Shown in pieces: positions 1 to 10,600 of a DNA stretch of 64,000 nucleotides. This DNA comes from Lytechinus variegatus (Eukaryota; Echinodermata; Echinoidea; Temnopleuroida; Toxopneustidae), in NCBI RefSeq assembly GCF_018143015.1, contig NC_054741.1, forward strand, positions 66,066,697 through 66,130,696, in the 5' to 3' direction. The notes under the pieces are model-generated. The model worked only from the letters and a program-made list of their open reading frames with translations. It did not search any database and had not been told where the DNA came from. Numbering within the stretch: the stretch's first letter is position 1; each line of letters begins with the position of its first letter. The position numbers and the translations under genes were made by a program.

Positions 1-124
1 GGCTGTTGAGGAACTCCAGGCGTTCAAAGTGACACCCACGATCCTCCAGAAGATGAAACGACACATGGAAACTCATCGTACCGATGGTGATGGAAGTAAC
101 AATAGCAGTGATAATAATGAATGA
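1..124 (+). CDS. Last coding exon of an unidentified gene (3' end only)
   Basis: The frame starting at base 2 is open from the window edge to a TGA at 122-124. It encodes about 40 residues, beginning AVEELQAFKVTPTILQKMKR and ending in a polar tail rich in D, N, S and G. The charged, helix-like character followed by an acidic, asparagine-rich end is typical of a real C-terminus, and base composition drops to AT-rich non-coding sequence straight after the stop. The splice acceptor, if any, lies outside the window. The family was not recognised. The call rests on coding-like composition only. Confidence 0.55.
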   Translation, partial: AVEELQAFKVTPTILQKMKRHMETHRTDGDGSNNSSDNNE

Positions 125-2800
125 CATTTTTCATAAGTTAGCTATACGATTGCACTGTATCATGTTACAGTTAAACTTGCCTTAGTTATATCTGTTGGGA
201 CCGGGAAATGAATTCAGACTTTGAATAGAATCAAATCAACCTTAAAGTGTTGAAATCAATAGAATATAATAAAAGTGAATGTGAGCATTTTTTTTTTCTC
301 AACTTTTTCAAGTTGGACTTGGGCAAAGTCGACTATATATAAGTATTGAGATCATTAGAAATACTATGAAAATATGTTAAAACATCCCAAGCATTGGGGT
401 TTATGTTTAAGCACTTCATATAGCAGTCATTCTCAGTGTTGTGCGAAACTCCATATATGGTTTATTTTATGACAAATCCCTGGTTATCAACTAATTCTTT
501 CAATTGTCATCTCCCCCCCCCCATTTTTTGTCTTGCCTGCATAACTGAGCGAGTCTGTAGCATTTTAAGGACTTGATTTTCGATGCTGTTGTACTCATGA
601 GCAAACTCCCATCACTCCCATAATTCTGAGTGAGTGGTCATAATTGTGAGTTATGGAGCAACCATCACTGGCACAGCAATCAATCACTGAACCAAATATA
701 TGGCTTATTTGGCATGCATCAAGAACAACTGAACAAAACAACACAACTTGCTCACATGCTCACTATTTCTCACAACTTTCCCTCACAGTACTTGTATTGG
801 ACTGTTGTCCTGCATTCATCATCAAGAGCAATCAATCGGCTTATTTACACATAATAATATAGGGCAAAATACAGTTTATAAATCAATCAGAACTTTGAAA
901 ATTTAGGGATAGTTCATGAAATGTGGGGACCTAGGGGTAATCAAGTATCACTGATCATCTTGTACAGATCTTCGGTCACATGATCAAGGTCAAATGTTAT
1001 TTAGGGTCAATGAACATAGTTTTTTATTATCATATGAACAGTGTTTTTTTTTTTTACAATTCTATAGTCATTTTCAAAGTCAGCACTGCTGCTATATTGA
1101 ATTGCGTAATGCAGGCAAGACAGCCAGAGGCATTCCACTTGTTTTTTTTAGAAGAGGAAAGAAATTGCATTTCCCATAGCAGTGCACAGTAAAAATATCC
1201 CCCCCCCCATAGGAAAATCTTATATTAACCATATATTTAGCTCTGAATGGAAAAGATTTAGATTCTTTCCTCCAATTTCAGAATGGTGGGTTAAAAAAAA
1301 CATGCTCCTTTAATCATATATATAGTATATTGAGAATAAAAACCTGTAGTTGTATGTAAATAGGAACATATATTGTGCAATCTTAATTGTGTTATTTGCT
1401 GATATGGCACTATTTCTTAGCACAAATGACATTCCATGACCATCCTTGTATTAGTTTTTATTTTTGTACATGTATTTTAAAAAAATGCTGTTGTGCCAGT
1501 TACTATTAACACAGGTTTCTGTTGAACAATGGAATATTAACTCAAGCCTAACTTCACAAATGGGATTTAAACCAGAATAGGGCACAAAACCTCAAAAAGT
1601 GCTCTATAATTCAGGTAAATACATATTATATGATCCAAAATATATTTGGATCATATTCTGTATGTGTGCGCACTGAAAAAGAATTTGGCTGGGGTTCAAA
1701 CCAGAAAAGTTTAAACCTTTACAACTTTGGACTGTAGATATTAAACTGGAATGAGGGTTGGAGATAATTATGACTTTAACATATACATGTTGGGAATCTC
1801 AATCCTTTATCCAATGTAAGGTAGTCTTTCATATATATTTTTCTTTTGTTATTTATTTGATATATGTACATGTACCTGGCATCTTTAATTTCTGAGAGAA
1901 GTATTGCATTTTTTTTTTCATGTTATACTCATTGAGGCTAATTTCCAATATTTTAATAGGGATTATCATATTTTTTCTCAGCAGCAATTTAAATTGATAA
2001 AAAGAGTCTGATTTTCAGTTAACTACTTCATTGGGTTTGTTCGATTGGATGGATTAATATAAATAATTACTCTGCAAAAATTTGATAGAGTAAATTTCAG
2101 CTTTACCAATCAAAGTCGGTTATGTAATTGAAAATCTTGATAATTATGATTTTGATGAGAAGGCATACTATAAATACTTTGTGAATATTTCACGTCAAAG
2201 AAAAAATGTTTGCATAATAGTTCACAAGTTCTCATTGCTATTTGTTTACTCCATCTCTGCATTATTACATAACCTTACGCTGGAAGTTTATGTGATTTCT
2301 TGTCATTTCGGGAGGGGGGGGGGTGTGAAGTGACACTCTGATAGGATGCTATATAAAGAAGAATTGGCTGATACAATAAAAATGGCTAATACAGAATTCA
2401 TCATATATAGATTTTTTTTGTTCATCAAAAGTTTTATGAAGCATTCATGAATCATTTAATTTACAAATGTAAATCAAATTTTAGTAAGCACAAAAATAAC
2501 CACTTAAAATTGTCTTTAACAAAGTCATTTTATTGTACATAAAATAAGTATAAGAGTACAAATGTAAGATATTGATATTACATGTATTTACAAATGGTAG
2601 AAAGGTTAACATTTTTATTGTACATGGAACTATGACAGAGTAATTGGAATAAATATCATTTGCTGAAACGATAGATCCCTTATGTGTATTTTGTAGAACA
2701 CTTTTTTCAATACATGATTATACATGTATTTTAAAAATACAGATACATGTATATCCAGATTTTAATCATTTTTTAAAACTAAGAATTATGTTCAACAATA
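125..2800 (+). other. Probable 3' UTR then intergenic DNA
   Basis: AT-rich sequence without a convincing exon follows the first gene. AATAAA hexamers at 1335-1340, 2375-2380 and 2648-2653 could end its transcript, but none can be chosen from sequence alone. A repeat fragment sits at 915-1142 (separate entry). Runs of C or G occur near 511, 1200 and 2310. Short reading frames here have no recognisable domains. Confidence 0.4.
915..1142 (-). repeat. Fragment of the 11.1-12.0 kb repeat family, inverted
   Basis: Reverse-complemented, this stretch matches the element at 11,143-12,025. It shares the start (GTGGAATGCCTCTGGC near 1,141, read on the minus strand), the segment about an initial cysteine-rich-looking CAGCAGTGCTGACTTTG tract, and the CATGTGACC / GACCTTGATC module. 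It is shorter and lacks the tandem middle part. Confidence 0.75.
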
Positions 2801-2805
2801 CAGGG

Positions 2806-2922
2806 CAGAGGACGTGGAACATCAGGTTCATACAATGAAAGTGGAGGGGCACCCATTGTTTAGCAGACAAAAAGTGCCCCGCCACTTTCTTTGTGCCTGA
2901 TGTTCCGCCACCTCTAATACAG
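2806..2922. repeat. Small foldback element (MITE-like)
   Basis: The left arm (AGAGGACGTGGAACATCAGG onwards) is repeated in inverted orientation at the right end (CCTGATGTTCCGCCACCTCT). The arms extend through an AAAGTGG.GGGGCAC segment to a short centre near 2,862. Long imperfect arms and no coding capacity fit a MITE or foldback element. Confidence 0.75.
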
Positions 2923-3414
2923 GGTAATATTGCCATCACGTAGGATCTGCAAGACCCTGCATAGGTACTTGGAGTTATCTCGAGTCTGGACTACAATTTT
3001 GTCGAGTCTACGAGGTTGGCATATAAAGATAACATTAAGCAGAGAAAAATGCATAAAAGTCATAATTTCATTTCGCGGTAGTATACATGTAAGTTTCTGG
3101 AGATGTAACATAAAGAACAGATTCCTTAAAAAAAAGTGAATCCTCTTTCTTGTAAGGCTCAGATTCAGAATTATCTCTGGTACTTTCTCTTTTGCGTAAA
3201 TCCATGTTATCAAAGAGCAAAATACCACAAGATCGAGTCATTATTTAACCCTATCTAGGCCGGGGTATTTTTGGAGTTCATATGGGGGGGGCCTCCCAGG
3301 CTCCCCCTTGAGATCTCGGCCGTCGACCGCGCGATCGCGCCGAAAATTGGCATGCAGGTTGTCTGTGATATAATCTACAAAATGGTATAGTAATTTATTT
3401 CATGCGAATTGTTA

Positions 3415-4129
3415 TTAAAGGTCAAGTCCACCCCAGAAAAATGTTAATTTGAATATATAGAGAAAAATCAAACTAGCAAAGTGCTGGAGATTTCATCAAA
3501 ATCGGATGTAAACTAAGAAAGTTATGACATTTTAATGTTTTGCTTATTTTGCACAAAACAGTGATATGCACAACTCAAATGAGAAAGTTGGTGATGTCCC
3601 TCACTATTTCTTTAGTTTTTATTGTTTGAATAATACAATATTTCATTTTAATAAATTTGACAACGTCAGCCACTATGACTGATTAACCTAGACGTAAAAT
3701 GTTTCATAGGTAATGGTTACTTACCAGCTTGGCGTTTACCAGCAAAATGCTGTCCTGCCGAGTTCCTACCGGAGTTACCACAAAACAATAAGGACCAACT
3801 TGACCGAATCATATAGTATTAAACAATACTCATTCCTCATGTTCAGGGTGGAATCAATTGTCGTTTCACTTGACAATGAGGATAAAAATAGAATATTCCC
3901 TATTTCATATAATAAAATACAAAAGAAATAGTGAGTGGATGATGTCATCAGTCTCCTCATTTGCATATCTACCAGGATGTGCATATCACTGTTTTGTGAA
4001 ATTAAGCAAAATTCTAAAATGTCATAACTTATTTTAATCCAATTTTGATGAAATTTTCAGTGTTATGCTTGTTTGATTTTTCTCTTTTTATTAAAATCAA
4101 CTTTTTGTTGGGGTGGACTTGTCCTTTAA
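3415..4129. mobile_element. Nonautonomous piggyBac-like MITE (TTAA ends), family A
   Basis: The left end TTAAAGGTCAAGTCCACCCC is matched in inverted orientation by GGGGTGGACTTGTCCTTTAA at 4,110-4,129. Similarity between the arms continues for well over 100 bp (GATGAAATTTTCAGTGTTAT, CACTATTTCTTT and CATTTGCATAT motifs on both sides). TTAA borders both ends, and the related locus at 39.5 kb has TTAATTATGCTAATTTA at the matching place with no insertion. No transposase is present. Partial relatives lie near 25.1, 27.2, 27.6, 32.7 and 56.8-57.3 kb. Confidence 0.8.
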
Positions 4130-4323
4130 GTAATTATGCTAATTTATTCGTAATTAGTTTGCGAAATCGTATTTTTTCCTCTAACTCCCTGAATAAAGTT
4201 CCCAAATGTTCTAATTTTTGGCATAGAAACTCTATGTGGTGTTATTAGCAAGTTTACATGAAAACAATTGTGATATCAGATCAATTTCTTATGTATTATA
4301 TTGGGTTTTTTGGCAATTTCTTA

Positions 4324-4929
4324 TGTACCGTAAGGGCACTAGTATTCAACCCGGCATAATTCAAAGATTTTGACATATTCCCAGAAATATGGAATCCATC
4401 TTAATTTCATATCTTTGTTATTTCCAGGGTAATCTGTTGTCGGTATTTTCTTTATCAATCTGTCGCCTGTATGCTCGGAGGATCGAATTTTGCGTCAATG
4501 GCCTTTTGCACTGAATGGCACTAGTATTCAACCTAGTGAGGATAGATGGCAAATCTCAAAAGGGTTTATATTGTTAAATTAGATCTAGATCTATGTAAGT
4601 CTCTGGCTTTGATTAATTCCCTGTTTGGTCTCATCTCAAATGGTCTAGTCCCTAGTCGGATGGGACAAGGGAAGATTGAGAGACAGGACCATCTTTCATC
4701 GCTAGGTTGAATACTAGTGCTGACAGATTGAATACTAGTGCTAAAACCGTCGCCGTATAATTCGATTGCCCGCGCACACAGTCGACTGGTTGACGAAAAA
4801 AATAACGGAAAGAATAACCAGCATTCGCTCTTGGAAATAAGACGGGTCTGAAATTCAGGTAAATTCTATATTTCTATATATTTGAGGAAACTCTCCAAAC
4901 GGGTTGAATACTAGTGCCCTTACGGTATT
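4324..4929. mobile_element. Nonautonomous Tc1/mariner-like MITE (TA ends)
   Basis: The ends are a perfect inverted repeat of about 27 bp: TACCGTAAGGGCACTAGTAT from 4,326 and ATACTAGTGCCCTTACGGTA up to 4,927. The flanks read CTTATG-TA on the left and TA-TTTCTC on the right. The uninterrupted relative at 39.7 kb reads CTTATGTATTTCTT, which is the expected empty site with one TA. Subterminal copies of TTGAATACTAGTGCT occur near 4,703-4,742. No coding capacity. Confidence 0.85.
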
Positions 4930-5447
4930 TCTCTTTTTTTTGGACCCTTTGTTTTTCATTGTTTTTTCAATGAAATTAGTTGGGGACTCTTCTGAGATCA
5001 TAAACATCATAAAATACATACATTTAGACCAGCAAAACTAGAAATAATCATACATTTATGATTTTTGGTTGAAAACACAATTTACATTGAGTTTGTACAC
5101 GACATCACGTTTTTGAGCAATTTTTGGTCTGACATGCACTTACATAACGTTGCATAATTTCGGAACCGCATACCCAGGTGACGCAAAATTGGTCTCAAAA
5201 GTTGTGCAAGACTTGAAAGTAAAAAGTCGGCGAGCAGCGCGGTCAAAAAAAAAATTTTGCGCGGTGAAAATATTGCGCAACTCCTTGAGGGGGGCCTCGG
5301 AGGCCCCCCTCCCCGGCCTAGATAGGGTTAAGCATGTGATGATAACATTCAGAGCGATGTAAACAAAGATACACGATCATGCAAATAATGAGCATTACTG
5401 GCCGCCTTCAGATGTGTGTACCACTGACCAATGTATATAGTATTATA

Positions 5448-5611
5448 CAATTAATGCACATTTATGAGTGTGTTATGACGATGCAGCACACTCGAGGGTA
5501 TTTACAATTATGCGAAAGCAAGAGGCGCTTGCGCCGAGTGCTTTTGCATAATTGTAAATACCCTCGAGTGTGCTGCATCGTCATAACACACTCATAAATG
5601 TGCATTAATTG
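5448..5611. repeat. Near-perfect 164-bp palindrome (foldback element)
   Basis: Two arms of about 70 bp (5,448-5,519 and 5,540-5,611) are almost exact reverse complements. They share CAATTAATGCACATTTATGA at the outside and ACACTCGAGGGTATTTACAA further in. The loop is a short GC-rich segment around 5,530. The near identity of the arms points to a recent insertion or ongoing arm correction. Confidence 0.85.
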
Positions 5612-6834
5612 TTAACATACTTGTTTTCCCTCAAAAGAATAATAATTAAGGTCAGAAGCATTGAGGCACGATTTGACATGAAAATCATAAGAATTGTGAA
5701 CACACAGATATTGCTGAGCTTCGTTGTACCATATGCAATCAGGTTACAGTTTTTATTTTTCCCTATTTCATTAATGGCACAGCAGTCAGATGTCTGGTTC
5801 ATCAATATGGTATAAGAATTGTGACTTTTTCTTAATAGTTGGCAGCTCTGTGTACTACATTTACATGAATATAAATACACAAAATACAAGATTAATGACA
5901 AAGTAGCAGAGCAAACGGCTGATTAGTTTACACCTACTTCATCTACTTTCCATTTTGTCTCGTCCCACATGGTTTAATCCTGGTTCATCTAAAACCATTT
6001 ACCTCCTAAACAATTGATCTAATACAATTCTAATTTCTGATTATGCTATACCGTATACCATTCTGTCCAAAATCCACTTGGTCTATCACCACTTTTTAGT
6101 ATTTATGGTTAGATGAAATCTTTATGAACCAAATATCAATTTTCCAAAGTAAAAAAATAAGATGATTTGGAAGTTAGACCAACTGAGCATTAGATGAAAT
6201 GAGAATTAGGCTAGGTGGGCATTAGACCAAATGCAGTGTAGACCAAACAGCAATTAGACTACCTGAGAAACAGACCGACTGTTTGTAGTCAAAGTGAATA
6301 TAAACTGCATAAATGTACTCCTAAAATAAGTTTTGTCCAAAAACAATGCGACAACTTTAGCTCAGCAACATTTTCCATAATGTTCAGACACGGTGGGACT
6401 AAATCTCCATGTTTGACCATGCAATTGTGGACAAGCTAATTTGCATTGAGATTGATTGGTTCACTAATTTCTTTTCAATTTGCCTCCTATCTTGCAACAA
6501 TATTATTGCCCATATATCCCACTGACTTTGAACACATAGATATTGCTGAGCTTCGTCGTACCATACATTTTATGTTTCCCTATTTCATTAATGGCACAGC
6601 AGTCCGATGTCTGGTTCATTAATATGGTATAATACAAAATAACTGGCAAGTTTTGAGTTAAAAAAAAAGTATCAGGAAACTATTCTCCAGACAACGCCAT
6701 CTTTCCATACTCAAAGCTGCAAAGTTTAATACTGACAAATGTTCTATTTACAAATAGAATACAAAATACATTTTTCATGATCAAACGACATCAGTCATTA
6801 GAGATGAAACTTGTCCCTTTCCATATTTTCATGA
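5612..6834 (-). other. Probable 3' UTR / downstream region of the XNDC1-like gene
   Basis: No exon is seen here. A direct repeat of about 100 bp occurs at 5,697-5,818 and again at 6,529-6,632 (both contain ATATTGCTGAGCTTCGT and ATGGCACAGCAGTC). Between them at about 5,936-6,270 lies a MITE of the 'accatttggtctaa' family. On the minus strand an ATTAAA variant signal is at 6,730-6,725 and an AATAAA at 5,757-5,752; either could end the transcript. Confidence 0.4.
5936..6270. repeat. 'Accatttggtctaa' MITE family, copy 1
   Basis: Short ACCA-TTTGGTCTA-type words recur on both strands through this stretch: ACCATTT, CACTTGGTCTA, AGACCAACTGAGCATTAGA and AGACCAAATGC. The left half is largely the complement of the right half. 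The same pattern is found at about 33,883-34,115 and 56,325-56,590. Confidence 0.6.
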
Positions 6835-7697
6835 TCAGTCAACCCATAAAGCAGCTTCAACATCCCTGAGAAAACCCCCACTTAGGGCACCAAAGCCTCC
6901 CAACCCAAGCCCACCACCATGCATCCCTCCTCCTGACTCTCCACAGAATGCTGCATGGGTTTCTATGCTGCACTGAGGGAACTCCTGGTTGCAGATGGGA
7001 CAGGGGACCAAGTCCAAGAGCATTCCTGGCTGAGGATCATGATATGAGGTGTCCATGTCGTCAGAGACATCAGAGCTTCCAGGTGAGTTGGTCCATGGGT
7101 TCGGTAAGGCATTTGCAGGTGACCTAGCCTGTCCTCGACCTCGTCCCCTACCCCCGGGCTGGCCACGCCCTCGCCGCCCCCTACCTCTAACGGAAGTCGA
7201 AGGTGTCACATGATCAACTTCATCGTCGGAGCTTGAGAGTGGATCAACATATTCTACTGAGGTAGGGTTCTTTCCCTTCTTGGTCGCTGATTTTGTACCA
7301 CCTCTACCTCTCCCCCTACCTATACCCCTACCACGCCCTCGTCCAGGGGTGGAGGTGGCATTTGTTTGACCATTGTTCTTCCCACCACGCCCTCTTCCTG
7401 TTCTACCATTGGAACCACGCTTACTTCCTCGCCCACCTCTCCTTGGAGTCCACATATCTTCCTCCCCGTTGTTTATCCCTGATGTTGCTGCATCAGTTGC
7501 CATGGTAACTCCTCCACCAAATATCCCAGCACCTGTATGCCTCTTTGATGACAAGTCATTGTGATGTTCATGGATCAGACTGTTGGCTCTACGTTTCAGG
7601 TGGGTTGCAGGACTTGGTGATGATCTAACTGGCGTTGATTCTCGTTTCCCTTGGCAATCCCAGATGTGAACGTTCATACGAGATGCAGGAAACAACC
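6835..7697 (-). CDS. XNDC1: Terminal coding exon of the XNDC1-like gene: RG-rich tract and second zinc finger
   Basis: The acceptor is a CAG just above 7,697; the first two exon bases complete a glycine codon, so the frame opens GLFPASRMNVH. The exon completes zinc finger 1 (H539, C543) and runs through about 110 residues of RG/RGR repeats broken by an acidic SSSDDEVD patch, a likely CK2-type site. It then encodes finger 2 (CPIC...H..FC). The tail is glycine-rich and ends DVEAALWVD. RG tracts commonly bind nucleic acid or poly(ADP-ribose) and are arginine-methylated, which is family knowledge rather than shown here. Confidence 0.9.
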
Positions 7698-10600
7698 CTG
7701 TTCAAAACAGAGCAAAAAAAAAAGGAAGATAAACGTATAGTGAAGCATGGAAAAAAGGAAGGCTTCATATGAAGTATGATGACCCCTTTTTTTTCAAGCA
7801 TTCGTTCTTTGTTTTAAAAGGGTTGTTGCATGCATTTCTATGATGAAAAATTATGAATGACCAAGTATATGATTGATCCTTCTTGAATTATGAGATTGTG
7901 GTATAGCAAGTAAAGATTGGCTAACAGACCTTGGGTTCTGACAAGAAATATATTGACTTATGAGGGACGGTTCCATGTACCGAGTGAAAGACTAGCATGA
8001 ACAATTTAATTCTTTTTAATTGGTTACGGTCAAGAAGGAAGCTACCTACGTCCTTGAACCTTACCTCCACATTTGGGGCACGGTTTGCCCTCACCACTTT
8101 GAGCAGGGGAGTTCATCCAAGATGGAAGGTCACGTCCTTTGTCCACAGGGTCTTTAGGATTGATGCCAGAATAGGGGATCCTGATATCGTCCCTGCAATG
8201 AGGAAATTAATATTTCATTCCATACAATGATACAACCATAGCTACTATAGCGACTAGTCTGGTTCAGTGGGGGGGAGCAGTCATCTGTATTGCTGTATGC
8301 ATGATGTTTGAGAGCATTTTATCTTTCCAGTTTTCAAAATAACTTATGTATTTCAGCGTACATTGTAAATTTTTGAGAATGACGGAATGAGTCTAGAAAA
8401 AACTCCTTTTCAAAAGTTTTTGCCTCTTCTCTTTAATTATTTTTCTCATTCATGACTCCCTTAACATGCCATGAAGTCATGAACACACCACTTTTTAAAC
8501 AGCAAAACTTTTTTATTTTATTTCTGTATTCTTTTAATCAATCACGTGTTACACTGATATAGTTTACTCCCAACCCCCCCCCCCAGCAAGTTCTGAATTG
8601 ATCCACAAGTAACTTCAAATAAAAATTCAGCTCTTAATCTAATCAAAGAACATGATGCGATTGATTCTTAATTGGTGGGCCACACTTTCAGTCTTATAAT
8701 CTCTTCAATACCTTTTCATCTGGAGACTTAATCCTTAACGAAAATCACAGCGATATAATCCTACTTTTCATCCCTAGCATAAGCTCACAGGAGCCAGAGA
8801 AATAAATCTTTGGCTCAGGTATGGTGCAGTCGCTATATTGCATGGTATAAATTTGTGTTTCCTCTCCCATTGTAGACATTCACAAGAAGTCCATATGAAC
8901 AATGAGCTTATACAATTTCCAGCGTAGTAAAGCTTACATAAAAGTTACTTGTATCTTGAAACAAGGGCTAAAGAATATTCTTTTGATGGGAAATATTGAG
9001 GGAAGGAGGAGTACAGGGGAATATAAGGAGAGTTTGGGTATGGTTCTGCAAAAATTTGGGCAAACTTAGAAATAAGTAGAGGAAGTAGGATTTGTGCTCA
9101 TGAGAAAGGCTAGGAGCTGACGGTTGTGCAATGAACAGTAGGGCCACCAAATTCAAAACAATAATGCAATAGGTATAGAGACAGACAGAGAACGATCTTT
9201 ATCTTAAGGAAAAATTAATAAATAAAAGAAAATGTCTTTTAGAAATAAAACACAATACCTAATAGGAGGGTTTGAGAAGGTAGAAGGCGGCGATGACTGT
9301 AAACATCCATTGTTTTTGCTATTCCTAGCTGGTCCAGAGATTGGTATATTTGGCCGTGAGGAATTAGCTTGTGACCATCTGTTATTCAGCGAGCTGGCAT
9401 CCTTACTGCATGGTCCGGCATTTGGTGTACTAGGGGTGGGCTTAGCTTGTATCCATCCTGAGCTGGCATCCCTATGGCATGATCCAACATTTGGTATTCT
9501 AGGGGTGGGTTTGGCTTGTAGCCATCCACTCTCTTTCTTGCTTGTCCTTCTCAGTCCAATGTCTGGTGTATCGGTCCCTGCTGGGTCATCCAAGGCTTCT
9601 ACTGCGTGAATGGCCAATCGCTTGAAGATTGCTTTCTCGCTCTTTACTAGTTTCCGGCCGAGGCAACTCTCAAACTTGGGTCTCAATTCTGGAATAAAAG
9701 ATCGCGGGAAAATATCAGAAGTTGTTGATAATATTAATAAATAGCAATAATACTGTGATTCAGAAACCCACAGACAGAAAGGTTTGTAGAAGGTTTCAAC
9801 ATGATGATATGCTCATTAAGTCTAATGCACAATGTAGGACAAGCTTGAGCACAGAATTTTACCCCCAAAGCTTTCAAAATTTGCATATTACAAGAGATAT
9901 CTTCAACCATATTCAAAACTTAAAGACAAGTTATTCATCTACATACAGAACTATATGTATCATGCCATCCATAAATATACAACACTTGCCTTGAACCTAG
10001 CTTATAACTGTAACAGATGCTGCAGCTCTATTTGATGTTCAGCTAGTTTCAGGCAGCCTATAATCTAGGGGGAGGCTTTAGCGATATGTCTGATGCAGTG
10101 ATACTACTGAATGCAAATCACCCACCACCTATACTGCTAAAACTGTTGCAACAAGACGATAAACCATGGATGCAAAGTACCCACTGATCGTACCGTCTTG
10201 CCTTGCTTTCATCATTTTTTTCCTTTTCATCAACTGTGATTCAATGCAGATTTTTTTTTGCAAAAGATTGCCACCAGATATCTGCCTATGAGAAATCAAT
10301 GACTAAAACAAGAGTAGGTATGGATGATGGGTGCTTTGCATCATGTAGTCTTACTGCATCAGACATACCGCTGAAGCCTCCACATTGATAACAGGCTACC
10401 CTGAACCTCCCTGAAATACACTTGGATAACATTCAGATGACTATTTATTACACTAAATTCACATTTATGTTGCCACAAAGATCGAGATGTTTTTACAACT
10501 TCCTTCATTTCACTCTTGATAGAATCCCTCACATGGACATGCACCAAAAGTTCAGCAAACAGAAATTGGACAGTAAAAACAGCAAGGGGCACACATTGTT

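Larger units (their letters stand above)
3244..5330. mobile_element. Foldback element, copy 1, interrupted by two nested MITEs
   Basis: The ends are inverted repeats: TTAACCCTATCTAGGCCGGG at 3,244 and its complement at about 5,311-5,330, each followed inwards by G/C-rich tracts. Inside the left end lies CTCGGCCGTCGACCGCGCGA, which recurs almost unchanged at 39,446. The right part also aligns with 39.9-40.1 kb. This copy is about 2.1 kb because two smaller elements (3,415-4,129 and 4,325-4,928) have inserted; without them it is about 750 bp, like copy 2. Confidence 0.8.

Noticed and set aside
6963-7564. Overlapping reading frames on both strands across the terminal XNDC1-like exon
   Set aside because: They are shadows of the GC-rich RG-coding sequence; the 286-codon minus-strand frame carries the zinc finger and fits the exon chain.
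9232-9609. 125-residue plus-strand frame
   Set aside because: It is antisense to exon 7 of the XNDC1-like gene, which has matching splice phases at both ends.
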